Positions 18,384-27,451 of a DNA stretch of 41,456 nucleotides are shown one piece after another; the first letter of the stretch is position 1; each line of letters opens with the position of its first letter. The translations under genes and the position numbers were made by a program. The stretch comes from an uncultured Gammaproteobacteria bacterium (GTDB taxonomy: Bacteria > Pseudomonadota > Gammaproteobacteria > Pseudomonadales > Porticoccaceae), in the NCBI GenBank assembly GCA_913058345.1, contig CAJXQR010000018.1, positions 1 through 41,456 on the forward strand, read 5' to 3'. The notes beneath the pieces were generated by a model. The model saw only the letters and a list, made by a program, of their open reading frames with translations, did not search any database and was not told the origin of the DNA.

Positions 18384-18390
18384 GCGGTGT

Positions 18391-18641
18391 TCGCCTCTTA
18401 TGTTGAACGCAATGCCGCTGGCAGTCCGCTGAAGGGTTCGCATCTCGTTTTCCGGTAAGCCTGGGAGATTTTTGATCAGCTAGGCTCGAGGCGATGTCTT
18501 GTGCAACGTTTTTGCCACGGAAAGGACAGATATACTGGCTGCCAAGCAGGGCAGCTATAAGGCCTGTGTACCACAGAGGATAGCAGTCTATTGATAGCGG
18601 CGGATAGTGAGGGTAGCGGTTTGCGTTTGAGGCGGGTTTAG
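18391..18641 (+). pseudogene. Decayed 3' remnant of a second SMP-30-like gene
   Basis: The plus strand aligns to the propeller gene's 3' half. The part at 18391-18580 matches about 17300-17530 (shared AGTCCGCTG, CGAGGCGATG, GGAAAGGACA, GCCAAGCAGG, CAGAGGAT) with many substitutions and small indels. About 380 bases are then missing, and 18590-18641 matches 17905-17954, ending LRLRRV-stop versus LRLSRV-stop. It directly abuts the RND remnant, so the two fragments mark a deletion junction. No usable ORF is left. Confidence 0.8.
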
Positions 18642-18689
18642 GTGCGCCCTTTTTTTGCCATTTTTACTCCCCCTACTTGATGTGTACTG

Positions 18690-20681
18690 TTAATGGGCTG
18701 CGGTTGCATTATTGAGAATATCAGAGAATAGGGTGGGGTTTTTCTTTGCGTATATACGACCACTCATTTCGGAAAATTCAAGAGAAATATGATGCTTGTC
18801 AAAACTATAGGGCACGCCTCGGGGCGACTGTGACAAGCATGAAGCTAAATTTTCGTTGGCACACAAGAGATCGAGCCGGTCAATATAGAGATCAATAAGA
18901 AAAGAAAATTCGAGGTAAAGCTCCTGCGTTTCAACGTTAGTTACGGCATAAGCAATATTATCACTTGCAAAGCAACTCTCGGTATTCCCAGTTTCGTTTA
19001 AAAACTTTACACAAGGTGTGTTTGTTTCAATGTAGTCCCCGATTGTAATAATTTTTATGGCGTGATTGATTTTCTTAAGATCATTCATTATTTCCCACCC
19101 GCCCCTATTGTGGGGAAGAAAGGTGTGGTGAGCGGAGTAAATAATGACATCTATATTCGCAACAAAATCGGGATCAAGAAGGTGATTTAAACGATTTTGG
19201 CAGTGCTCATTATCACTTTTCCACTGTTGTTTTTTACGAAGTAAGTTCTTGCAATCATTGAATGTTCCAAAAGTCACAAGATTATATTTTTTTAGTGTTT
19301 CTGAGTAGCCCGCTTGCATGAAGCTAATGCCATCAGGCTCATGGGAGTTGCCAAAAAAAAGAATCGTTTTAGCATCACGGCCAATACAGTTTTCGTTTGA
19401 AGGCCATTTTTCAACGGGGCAGGATTTGGAGAAATAAGCGAATCGTTTATATGAGGCTGCTTTAATATCTTCGGCTGAATAACTTAAATTATCGAACCGC
19501 CAGGGCCATCCATTGTTCAGCCAGGCGTGTAAAGAAATAGCGGCCATGAAAAGCCCCAACGCTAAAGTAATCAGTGTTTGCCGGGGCTGAGTTTTATGTT
19601 GTGGCTGAGAATTATCAATATTGAAACGACTCGCATAGAATTTTTTCTCAATGCAATAATGCAGAATGGCTCCAGTTATAATGGATGCCGTAAGTAATGA
19701 CAGTACCTCAACCGGTGTTAATGTTTCGTTGGTTGAATAACGATAAAGTACAATAATCGGCCAGTGCGTCAAGTATAGAGAGTAAGAGATTCTACCAAGC
19801 CAGGAGAAAACAGGGTTTTCGAGAAAAATCCTGCCGAGGCAGCCCTGTCCGATGGCAGAACTGCCAGACATGATGACTAATAGCGCACCTAAAGAGGGTG
19901 CCAGTGCATAAAGACCTGGATAGAGGGTGTTGCCGAATGCCACACAGGCATAGAGAATTAAGCCTAAACCAGTGCATAGCAATAGCCATCTAGCATGTTT
20001 TTTTATAATCAGTTTCTGAATAGCCCCTTCATGTACTAGCGCAGCAAGAGCGCCGCCAATGAAGAATTGAAAAAAACGTGCTGGGAGTAAAAAAAAGGCA
20101 CCAGAAGTGTCTGCCTGCGTATAAAAATAGCAAATAATGACCCCAAGTACGGTTAGTGCCAAAAGAAATTTTGCGGTATTGATGCGAGTCCGAAAAATAA
20201 ATAGCAGCAGCAACGGGTAGATTAAATAAAATTGCTCTTCGACACCGAGAGACCAAGTATGTAATAGGGGCTTAGTATTGGATGAAACATCCCAGTAACC
20301 GGCTTCACTCCAAAATAGAAAATTGGATGCTGAGAATAAGGCAGCAATGGAAGAAAGTGAAAATCGTTCAAAATCGTTGGGTAGCAACACAAATAACGAG
20401 GCGATAAAGGTTGCACCTACAGTGGCTAGTAGCGCGGGGAAGAGCCGATTGATTCGCTGTAGATAAAACGTTTTGATAGAAAATTTTTTGTTGAGTGTTT
20501 TTTGGGTAATTGTAAAGGTAATTAGGAACCCAGAGAGGACAAAGAAAACGTCGACACCGATATGTCCCCCAGCAAACAGGCTTAAATCCAAATGAAAGGC
20601 GATGACAGCAAGTACAGCTATGGCCCTGAGTCCGTCGATATCAGGTCTATAGGTCTTTAACGGTCTGGTTATTTGTTGCAT
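18690..20681 (-). CDS. OafA/YrhL-like membrane acyltransferase with C-terminal SGNH domain
   Basis: 663 residues. The N-terminal acyltransferase-3 domain (about 10-370) opens with YRPDIDGLRAIAVLAVIAFH (conserved H30), has GVDVFFVLSGFLI and WSLGVEEQFY, and about ten membrane helices. The C-terminal ~290 residues form a periplasmic SGNH-type domain. Its block I reads FFGNSHEPDG near residue 438, where GDSH is usual, and a late FDKHH near 627 supplies the D-x-x-H pair. Such enzymes O-acetylate surface polysaccharide or lipopolysaccharide. By eye it is more AT-rich than its flanks, and it lies between two copies of the RND 3' end, which suggests insertion. Confidence 0.88.
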   Translation of the reverse strand: MQQITRPLKTYRPDIDGLRAIAVLAVIAFHLDLSLFAGGHIGVDVFFVLSGFLITFTITQKTLNKKFSIKTFYLQRINRLFPALLATVGATFIASLFVLLPNDFERFSLSSIAALFSASNFLFWSEAGYWDVSSNTKPLLHTWSLGVEEQFYLIYPLLLLFIFRTRINTAKFLLALTVLGVIICYFYTQADTSGAFFLLPARFFQFFIGGALAALVHEGAIQKLIIKKHARWLLLCTGLGLILYACVAFGNTLYPGLYALAPSLGALLVIMSGSSAIGQGCLGRIFLENPVFSWLGRISYSLYLTHWPIIVLYRYSTNETLTPVEVLSLLTASIITGAILHYCIEKKFYASRFNIDNSQPQHKTQPRQTLITLALGLFMAAISLHAWLNNGWPWRFDNLSYSAEDIKAASYKRFAYFSKSCPVEKWPSNENCIGRDAKTILFFGNSHEPDGISFMQAGYSETLKKYNLVTFGTFNDCKNLLRKKQQWKSDNEHCQNRLNHLLDPDFVANIDVIIYSAHHTFLPHNRGGWEIMNDLKKINHAIKIITIGDYIETNTPCVKFLNETGNTESCFASDNIAYAVTNVETQELYLEFSFLIDLYIDRLDLLCANENLASCLSQSPRGVPYSFDKHHISLEFSEMSGRIYAKKNPTLFSDILNNATAAH

Positions 20682-20755
20682 CTAGTGACTTCCTTATCTC
20701 AATAAGTTATTTATCAATTGAAAATCTATTGAAGGTGTATCTCGTTGAATTAATT

Positions 20756-23700
20756 CTACACCTCACGTCCGTCATCGCGCAGCCAGACATACATGGCAGG
20801 TATCACCATTAGTGTCAGCAGGGTCGATGAAGCGAGGCCGAACATCAGGGCTACACCCATGCCGTGCAGCATGGCGTCGGGCAAGATAAAAGCGGCACCA
20901 GCAATGCCAGCCAGAGCGGCGAGAAAGATGGGTTTGGCGCGAATAGCCGCTGCTTCCAGGGCCGCCGTGCGCATTGGCACGCCCTCACGGCTTTTCATGT
21001 GGATAAACTCGATTAATAAAATCGAGTTGCGCACCACGATACCCGAGAGGGCAATCAGACCAATAGTGGAGGGCATGGAATAGGTGGCGTCCATGATCCA
21101 GTGACCGAGAATGATCCCCGAAAAACCCAGAGGCACGGGCAGTAGGACAACCAGTGGTGTTTTAAAGCTGCTGAATTGGCCAACGACGAGAATATAAATA
21201 CCGAGTATGGCGTAGTTAAAGGCGGAGCCAAGCTCGGTGAAGGTCTCACGGGTGACATCCCACTCACCCATCCACAGTAAGGTGGGTTTGCTCTCATCTT
21301 CGGGTTGGCCGAAGTAGCGAACATCGGGCTTCATCCCTTCCGGCCAGTCCATGTCATTGATAACCTGTTCAACGTCATACAGGGCATACATGGGGGCATC
21401 TTCGTGCCGGCCACGAATACTGGCCGTTACCATGTCGGCAAAGCGTCCATCGCGACGATAGATGGGGTAGGAGGCAGGCTCGTTACTAATGCTGACCACA
21501 TCGCCCAGCTCTCTTGTTTCACCGGTCATCGTGGGAATAGGCGTGGATAGCAAGCGCTCACCCAAGGTGAGTGACTCTTTGGGGAGGTGTAGGACAATGG
21601 GAATAGGGTTGCGGCCATCGCCACGGTGGGAGTAACCGAGGTCTACGCCCTGCAGCAGAGCGGCGAGGGTGCTGTAAACGACGCCTTCATCAACCTGATG
21701 GAACTCGAGATTTTCCTGGTCAATGGCGATGCGCATACGCAGGGTTGGATTGCCAAGAGAGTTGTCTGTTTCAGCGAGGGCCGGCACCTGGTCAATGGCT
21801 TGCTGAATTTTGCGCGCGTTCTGGCGTCGGGTTTCGGCGTCGGGCCCATAGACCTCGGCCAGCACTATGTAAGGCGCCGGTGGTCCTGGGGGTGATTCGA
21901 CTAACTCTACCGTGGTATTTTCGGGTAGTACTAAGGCTTTTAAGCGCTGCCTTATTTCCATGGCGATATCGTGGCTTTCGCGGTCGCGCTCCCAGGTAGA
22001 CGACAAGCGAATGCGAATCTCCCCTAATTCAGGCGAATTGCGTAGATAATCCTGGCGCACTAGCCCGTAAAAGTTAAAGGGCCCGGCGATACCGGCGTAG
22101 AGTTGTATGTTTTGTATTTCTTCAATATCGCCAATTAAATTGGCCGCTTCGACTAAGGTGCGGTCTGTCATTTCAAGAGTGGCACCCTCGGGTAAATCAA
22201 ACTGTATTTGAATGTCTTGTTTGTCGTCAAAAGGCATGATTTTAAACAGGACAAGTTTGTAATACGGGAGTAAAAAGGTCAGTAGGGTGAAGCCGACAAT
22301 GGCAAATACGGTGTATTTGGCCCGCTTGGGGGTGCTGATCATGCGACTTAGCGTGGCGCGAACAGCCTGGCCAAAAATACCGCCCTGAACCTCCTTTTCG
22401 TCCTCCAGCATATCTGCTCTTGATTCGCTTTTTGTACTGTCGTCGTTAGCCCCGGGGTGCAATTTCAGCATGGCCCAGGGCACAACACTAAAGGCGAGGA
22501 AGAGGGAGAAAATCATTGCGGCAATGGCAGCGATAGGAATGGGTTCGAGAAAGGGGGCAATAAAGCCGTGAATAAAAAGCATTGGCAGCATTGCCATCAC
22601 AACGGTAAAAGTGGCGATAATCGTCGGATTACCAACTTCGGAAACCCCGTCAATGGTTTTTTGTAACAGGCTACGCTCGTCAAACATTTTCCAGTGCCGT
22701 GAGACATTTTCTATCACCACAATGGCATCGTCGGCGAGAATCGCAATGGAAAAAATAATACCGTACATGGTCAGCCGGTTGAGCGTGACGTCTAACATCC
22801 AACAGGTAAAAAAGGTGAGGAGAATGGTCGCTGGTACCACCAGCAGCACGACGATGCCTTCTCTCCAGCCCAAAAAAGCAGCCATAATAACAACGATGGC
22901 GGCGGTGGCCAGAATGAGGTGGAGCATCATTTCGTTGGATTTGTGGCCCGCAGTTTCTCCGAAATCACGGGTGATTTCGACGTTGATATCATCGGGAATC
23001 AAACCGCCACGCACCAGCTCAAGACGCTTTAAGATGTCTTCGCTAATGGCCACGCCGTTGGCACCATTACGCTTGCCGATGGATAAGCTGACCGCTGGTA
23101 GACGCTCGTAGCTTTTGCCATCTGCGCTGACCGGTAGGAGCTGTGAGACACGATGCTCTCCCAGGCTGGCGTCGATAACAACCTTGGCAACATCGCGTAA
23201 ATAGACAGGACGGCCATCGACTGTCGTGATGACTAACAGGCCAATCTCTGTGGTGTTATGCAGGGTTTGGCCGACAATTATCGGGGTGAGTTGGTTGTTA
23301 TTACGCAGGCTGCCGGCGGAAAATGACGAGTTGGCATTACGAATTTTTTCGACTACCTGATTGAGCGTTATGCCATAGAGCGCGAGCAGTTCGGGATCGG
23401 GTTCGATGCGCAGTTCTTTGGGGTGGCCGCCAATAATATAGGTCAGGCCGACATCGTCGACCTTGATGATTTCGTGCTTTAGTTCTTCAGTAAGGTCGTA
23501 AAGAGTGTCGGCACTCCAGCGACCTTTATTGCCGGGTTTGGGTGACAGCGTCAGGACTACGACGGCGGCATCGTCGATGCTGCGGCCGATCACTAAGGGT
23601 GGCGGCAAATGAGCTGGCATACGATAGCGGTTGGCATCAATCGCATCGTTAACCCGAGCCACAGCAGTGTCGTCATCGAAGCCAGTATCGAAACGTACGG

Positions 23701-23989
23701 TAAGAGCGATGCCGTCATCGCGGGTCATGGAGTAGATGTGCTCGACATTGTCGATGCCCTTTAAAATATCTTCAAAGGGCTTGGTGACTAGCTCGGCGAC
23801 ATCTTCCGCCTTTAGACCGGGGGTAGTGATGAAAATATCAACGAAGGGTACGGTGATCTGGGGGTCTTCTTCCTGAGGCATACTGATGAGAGCCATGCCG
23901 CCGAGAATCACCGAAACAATCAGAATCACTGGCGTTAACGCTGACTGAATAAAGGACTGGGCAGTGCGCCCTGCGATACCCATGGACAT
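20756..23989 (-). CDS. RND efflux transporter permease
   Basis: 1,077 residues, normal for an RND pump of the HAE/AcrB-like superfamily. An N-terminal helix is followed by a large periplasmic loop, then a helix cluster at about 350-540 with the proton-relay pair D-D in ILADDAIVVIENV near residue 418. A second loop and a C-terminal helix cluster end in MVIPAMYVWLRDDG. The start is ATG at 23989, two bases after the adaptor gene's stop, with an alternative Met at residue 3. It works with the adaptor encoded just upstream and with an outer-membrane channel not found here. Substrate unknown. Its 3' end exists twice (see 18058-18383). Confidence 0.92.
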   Translation of the reverse strand: MSMGIAGRTAQSFIQSALTPVILIVSVILGGMALISMPQEEDPQITVPFVDIFITTPGLKAEDVAELVTKPFEDILKGIDNVEHIYSMTRDDGIALTVRFDTGFDDDTAVARVNDAIDANRYRMPAHLPPPLVIGRSIDDAAVVVLTLSPKPGNKGRWSADTLYDLTEELKHEIIKVDDVGLTYIIGGHPKELRIEPDPELLALYGITLNQVVEKIRNANSSFSAGSLRNNNQLTPIIVGQTLHNTTEIGLLVITTVDGRPVYLRDVAKVVIDASLGEHRVSQLLPVSADGKSYERLPAVSLSIGKRNGANGVAISEDILKRLELVRGGLIPDDINVEITRDFGETAGHKSNEMMLHLILATAAIVVIMAAFLGWREGIVVLLVVPATILLTFFTCWMLDVTLNRLTMYGIIFSIAILADDAIVVIENVSRHWKMFDERSLLQKTIDGVSEVGNPTIIATFTVVMAMLPMLFIHGFIAPFLEPIPIAAIAAMIFSLFLAFSVVPWAMLKLHPGANDDSTKSESRADMLEDEKEVQGGIFGQAVRATLSRMISTPKRAKYTVFAIVGFTLLTFLLPYYKLVLFKIMPFDDKQDIQIQFDLPEGATLEMTDRTLVEAANLIGDIEEIQNIQLYAGIAGPFNFYGLVRQDYLRNSPELGEIRIRLSSTWERDRESHDIAMEIRQRLKALVLPENTTVELVESPPGPPAPYIVLAEVYGPDAETRRQNARKIQQAIDQVPALAETDNSLGNPTLRMRIAIDQENLEFHQVDEGVVYSTLAALLQGVDLGYSHRGDGRNPIPIVLHLPKESLTLGERLLSTPIPTMTGETRELGDVVSISNEPASYPIYRRDGRFADMVTASIRGRHEDAPMYALYDVEQVINDMDWPEGMKPDVRYFGQPEDESKPTLLWMGEWDVTRETFTELGSAFNYAILGIYILVVGQFSSFKTPLVVLLPVPLGFSGIILGHWIMDATYSMPSTIGLIALSGIVVRNSILLIEFIHMKSREGVPMRTAALEAAAIRAKPIFLAALAGIAGAAFILPDAMLHGMGVALMFGLASSTLLTLMVIPAMYVWLRDDGREV
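20757..21037. repeat. 281-bp perfect direct repeat, copy 2 (inside intact RND gene)
   Basis: Identical to 18058-18338. It forms the 3' end of the intact RND gene. The acyltransferase and both remnants lie between the two copies. Confidence 0.92.
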
Positions 23990-23991
23990 AA

Positions 23992-25050
23992 TTATTGCCC
24001 CGCGCTATTGGCGTGGGCTGCGTTTGGTGTCGGTCGCTGCACCAATGTGTCGCCGGTGTGTAGACCGGATAGCACTTCTATACCACCATCGAGTTTACTG
24101 CCGGGTTGGATGACGATTTCAGTACCGTCGCTGAGATAGACAAAACTTAAACCGTAGCGGCGGTGGATATAAGATTCGGGAATGACATAGGTCTGGCGCT
24201 GATCGGTGGAAACCCAAACTCGAACTCTCTCGCCAACAAAGAAATCACCGAGACCCTCGACGTTAACATCGGCCACCACACGACCATTGTCGAGCTCTGG
24301 GTAAACCTGTGACACGATGCCCTCGCGGCGTACTGATTGCGACGTCTCATCACTGACATCGAGCATGCCTCGCTCTGCCACCAAGACCGTGTCGCTTTTT
24401 TTGATAAAACGGGCATGACGCTCGGGCAGTAGCAGGCGCAAGATATAGCGATCAGCGGCGATATCGGCAATCACCTCGCCTGGCATTACCACCGCGCCTT
24501 GAATGACTTTAACACTCAGGACTCGTCCACCGGCGGGGGCGAAAACATCGCCCTGCGACTGGGCTTCGCGGACGACGGCCTGATCAAGTTTAAGTGCGGC
24601 GATATCGGCAGTGACCACATCGACCTGCGTCTGTGCTTTGTCGAGCTCAGACTGGCTGGCTTTACCGCTTTTTTGCAGGGTCGACACGCGCTGTAAGGTT
24701 GTTTGGGCGAGCTGTAACTGCGCTTGCAGAGAGTGCAACTTTGAAGCGAAAGCTTCGATTTGTAGTTTCTGTTTAGCGTCGCGCACCAGAGCCAGTTTTT
24801 GCCCGGCTTCGACAATATCACCTTCATCAACGAGTAGTTCGACCAGAGTGCCCCCGATACGGGCTCTACCCTGAGTGATATCCATCGATTGTACCGAGGC
24901 AAAAACGGACTTTAGGTCATAAACTGTTTGCTGTTCCACCGAGTAAGAGCTAGGGTTGGCGTTGGCGCTGGGGCCCAATAGCATGAAAACAGCCATTGCT
25001 TGTGTGGCGAAGCGCAGACTCACGGATAGGCTTTTAGAGGTCAGTATCAT
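23992..25050 (-). CDS. RND periplasmic adaptor (HlyD/MFP) protein
   Basis: 352 residues. A signal peptide spans about residues 1-31, with a likely cut after SANA. Then come a beta-barrel/lipoyl half (GGTLVELLVDEGDIVEAGQKLALV), a coiled-coil hairpin of about 80 residues rich in Q/K/A, the second lipoyl half (GDVFAPAGGRVLSVKVIQGAVVMPGE) and a C-terminal membrane-proximal part. This is the membrane-fusion partner bridging the RND pump and an outer-membrane channel. It is first in a two-gene operon with the pump (two-base gap). There is no cysteine lipobox, so it is probably periplasmic or N-anchored only via the uncleaved helix. Confidence 0.9.
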   Translation of the reverse strand: MILTSKSLSVSLRFATQAMAVFMLLGPSANANPSSYSVEQQTVYDLKSVFASVQSMDITQGRARIGGTLVELLVDEGDIVEAGQKLALVRDAKQKLQIEAFASKLHSLQAQLQLAQTTLQRVSTLQKSGKASQSELDKAQTQVDVVTADIAALKLDQAVVREAQSQGDVFAPAGGRVLSVKVIQGAVVMPGEVIADIAADRYILRLLLPERHARFIKKSDTVLVAERGMLDVSDETSQSVRREGIVSQVYPELDNGRVVADVNVEGLGDFFVGERVRVWVSTDQRQTYVIPESYIHRRYGLSFVYLSDGTEIVIQPGSKLDGGIEVLSGLHTGDTLVQRPTPNAAHANSAGQ

Positions 25051-25291
25051 TCCCAGTGGTTCCCTGTCTTGGATAGCGATGTAGAGTGAGTTTTATTCTG
25101 TGTTTTATTATTGAAGGTACTGTCTAGTTTACAAAGCAAAGACTTTACGTAAAAGGCTTAAGTGGCAGGAGGGCGTTAACTGTCTTTGAGGGTGCCAAAT
25201 AAGACAAAACAGTAGTTTTTACAGCATTTTGGCGTAATAAGCCCGGTTTTGACTGTGTGAAGATTGTCGCTATATCCTGGCTTTTGTACCC
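25051..25291. other. Intergenic region upstream of the RND operon
   Basis: 241 bases between the RND adaptor start and the end of the Nudix gene. It holds only the candidate promoter above; no ORF or RNA structure is evident. Confidence 0.5.
25107..25134 (-). promoter_or_regulatory. Candidate promoter of the RND adaptor-pump operon
   Basis: On the minus strand, TTGTAA (25129-25134) and AATAAT (25107-25112) are separated by 16 bases, about 57 bases before the adaptor ATG. Matches to consensus are 4 and 5 of 6. No clear operator palindrome overlaps it. Confidence 0.4.
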
Positions 25292-25825
25292 TTATTTACG
25301 GCGAATCGCGTCTGTTCTCACCGGGAAAATACCGCTTTCCCTATCCTTGAAAAAATGCTTAAGCGTTCTTTTCACTGAGGGGAAAGCGATGTCTTGCCAG
25401 GGTATTTGTTCTTCGTCAAAAAGCTGGACTTCGAGGGATTCAATGCCTGCTGAAAATTCGGGTTTCGCCAGCTCGCCACGGAAAAATACATAAACCTGAT
25501 TGATATGGGGAATGTCTATCATGCTATAGAGTTCCAGCGAGTGCAGGTGGGCGTTGGCCTCTTCCACACATTCGCGCATGGCGCCTTCGAGCATGGTTTC
25601 GCCGTTCTCCATGAAGCCTGCCGGCAAAGTCCAATAGCCGTAAGCGGGTTCAATGGCACGCCGGCAGAGCAGTACCTGATTTTGAAAAACGGGAATGCAA
25701 CCAGCGATAATGCACGGGTTTTGATAATGTATGGTTTCACAACCATCACAAATGTGGCGGTGACGATCGTCCCCTTCGGGGATACGACGGGTGATAGTTC
25801 CGCCGCAACTACTGCAGTATTTCAA
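25292..25825 (-). CDS. Nudix hydrolase with N-terminal zinc ribbon
   Basis: 177 residues. An N-terminal zinc ribbon has C4-x2-C7 and C26-x2-C29. The Nudix box starts at G70 (GFMENGETMLEGAMREC then VEEAN), fitting G-x5-E-x7-R-E-x2-E-E with the metal-binding glutamates present. Enzymes of this subgroup hydrolyse nucleoside diphosphate derivatives such as NADH, ADP-ribose or FAD-like compounds. The protein is shorter than NudC. It is divergent from the NudL-like gene, so this is a small Nudix pair sharing one intergenic region. Confidence 0.85.
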   Translation of the reverse strand: MKYCSSCGGTITRRIPEGDDRHRHICDGCETIHYQNPCIIAGCIPVFQNQVLLCRRAIEPAYGYWTLPAGFMENGETMLEGAMRECVEEANAHLHSLELYSMIDIPHINQVYVFFRGELAKPEFSAGIESLEVQLFDEEQIPWQDIAFPSVKRTLKHFFKDRESGIFPVRTDAIRRK

Positions 25826-25918
25826 GGGACTGGTTTATCCTGAATAGTTTATGACAATGGGTTTTCCTGAGTATAACCTTGCCCCTACAGGGCTTGGCAA
25901 TTAAAGAAGCAGGTTTTA

Positions 25919-26560
25919 TTGGTGTTAAAGACAATTACTGAACAGCTCTATAGCCTTCCTCCCGCACCTTTGCAGCCCGAAGAAGGGCAGCGAGAGGCTG
26001 CTGTGCTGCTTGCCTTAACACGAGAAATTGACCCCAGACTAGTCTTTACTCAGCGTGCTCAACACCTGAAGAATCACCCTGGGCAGGTTGCCTTTCCCGG
26101 CGGCAAGTGGGAGCAGAGCGACAGCAGCCTGCTGTTTACAGCCTTGCGTGAAAGCGAAGAAGAAGTTGCGCTGGCTCCGTCAGAAGTTGAGCTGATCGCC
26201 GCATTACCCCAGCGACGTACGCGTCTGGGGGTGAAAGTGACGCCCTATTTGGGCTTCATTCGTCCCGATCTGCCCCTCTTACCTGACTTTACTGAACTGG
26301 AAGCCATTTTTCACGTACCTCTGTCGTACCTGCTGGAGCCGCAGCACTTAATAAAAAAACGTGTGGACGTACTGGGCACCTGGTGCTGGATGCCCTGCTA
26401 TCATTACGCAGGCTACACCATTTGGGGTTTTACGCTAACGGTGCTGATAGATATGCTTAATCGTGTCTTTGATGTCGGCTTGAGTGCCGAGGTCGACCGA
26501 GCGGATTTGCCAGCGGAAATACGCCAACAATTTCCGAACTTTCCTGAAAGTAAGTTTTGA
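25919..26560 (+). CDS. CoA pyrophosphatase-like Nudix hydrolase (NudL type)
   Basis: 213 residues beginning at TTG 25919 or GTG 25922; no ATG lies early in the frame and the ribosome site is weak. The NudL/UPF0035 signature L50-KNHPGQVAFPGG is present and is followed by a Nudix helix with ALRESEEEV (R77, E78, E81, E82). Homologues cleave CoA or oxidised CoA to 3',5'-ADP and phosphopantetheine. The C-terminal GFTLTVLIDMLNRVF matches the usual end of the family. Confidence 0.86.
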   Translation: MVLKTITEQLYSLPPAPLQPEEGQREAAVLLALTREIDPRLVFTQRAQHLKNHPGQVAFPGGKWEQSDSSLLFTALRESEEEVALAPSEVELIAALPQRRTRLGVKVTPYLGFIRPDLPLLPDFTELEAIFHVPLSYLLEPQHLIKKRVDVLGTWCWMPCYHYAGYTIWGFTLTVLIDMLNRVFDVGLSAEVDRADLPAEIRQQFPNFPESKF

Positions 26561-26666
26561 AGGTAAGCCCTGAGTGCAAGAGCTCTGAAAGACAATAAGG
26601 GCCCCGGCAGTAAGCGGAGAGGTGGGCGGGGCCAATCAACTAGTGATTAATAAAATAGGTGAATAG

Positions 26667-27194
26667 ATGATTTATCAATACGAAGACCGGGTACCGACTC
26701 TGGGTAAGGATGTCTTTGTCGCTCCCAGTGCCGACGTTATTGGCTCCGTTAATTTGGGCGACCAGGCCAGCGTCTGGTTTGGCGCCGTGATTCGTGGCGA
26801 TACCGATATTATCAATATCGGGGCTGGCACCAATGTGCAGGACACAGCCGTGATTCACACCGACCCGGGGATACAGGCAAACATCGGCTGCAATATCACC
26901 ATCGGCCATTGCGCTATGATTCATGGGTGTACCATTGGCGATAACTCGCTAATAGGTATTAATGCGGTGATTCTCAATGGCGCTGTCATTGGTAAAAATT
27001 GTTTAATTGGTGCCAATGCGTTGGTGCCTGAAGGCATGGTGATCCCTGACAACTCGATGGTACTGGGTACGCCGGCAAAAGTCGTCCGTCAACTGGACGA
27101 AAAAACCATCGCCGTTTTGCAGGGTTCTGCGGCGACATATATTGAAAAAGCGGCGAGTTTCCGCACATCGCTCAAGCCTTTGCATGTTGTATAG
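26667..27194 (+). CDS. Gamma-carbonic anhydrase-like hexapeptide-repeat protein
   Basis: 175 residues of left-handed beta-helix hexapeptide repeats (IGSVNL, ASVWFGAVIRGD, IGAGTNVQDTAVIHTD). The three zinc-ligand histidines of the gamma-carbonic anhydrase family are at H64, H81 and H86 (GHCAMIHG). YrdA/PaaY-type relatives fit the length; activity varies in this family, so carbonic anhydrase or thioesterase-like function is not certain. The ATG at 26667 is preceded by AGGTGAATAG. Nine bases separate it from the DUF1289 gene, so the two are probably cotranscribed. Confidence 0.87.
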   Translation: MIYQYEDRVPTLGKDVFVAPSADVIGSVNLGDQASVWFGAVIRGDTDIINIGAGTNVQDTAVIHTDPGIQANIGCNITIGHCAMIHGCTIGDNSLIGINAVILNGAVIGKNCLIGANALVPEGMVIPDNSMVLGTPAKVVRQLDEKTIAVLQGSAATYIEKAASFRTSLKPLHVV

Positions 27195-27203
27195 AAGGGC
27201 TTA

Positions 27204-27437
27204 GTGAACGTGGCTAATAAATGGCGAAACTTACGCGGCAAGGGTGAGGGCGGAGAAGACACACCGCTGATGTCACCTTGTGTCGCCATTTGCCTCCTCA
27301 ACAGGGACGATATCTGTACCGGTTGCCACCGCAGCGGCGGGGAAATTCGAGAGTGGGGCTCACTAGACAATGCTGCACGACGAGCAGTGCTAATAAAGGC
27401 TCACGCTCGAAGCAAGATTGGCAATCCCTTTGGTTGA
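27204..27437 (+). CDS. DUF1289 small cysteine protein
   Basis: 77 residues from GTG 27204. Four conserved cysteines C26, C30, C38 and C41 lie in SPCVAICLLNRDDICTGC, followed by EIREW, the DUF1289 signature. The pattern suggests a metal or Fe-S site; the function is unknown. It is the likely second gene after the gamma-carbonic anhydrase and overlaps nothing. It is convergent with the CorC-like gene. Confidence 0.83.
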   Translation: MNVANKWRNLRGKGEGGEDTPLMSPCVAICLLNRDDICTGCHRSGGEIREWGSLDNAARRAVLIKAHARSKIGNPFG

Positions 27438-27451
27438 TTTACAATGGCTTG

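Noticed and set aside
18384-18443. N-terminal extension of the 128-residue RND-like ORF
   Set aside because: These codons come from antisense of the decayed propeller fragment. The ORF is an accidental fusion, not a new protein.
20793-21083. Plus-strand ORF antisense to the RND gene, duplicated at 18094-18378
   Set aside because: It appears twice only because the underlying DNA is duplicated; codons are the mirror of the RND frame, with no ribosome site.
26600-26633. GGCCCCG/CGGGGCC inverted repeat before the gamma-carbonic anhydrase gene
   Set aside because: Seven-base arms with a 20-base loop and no T-run; insufficient for a terminator call.
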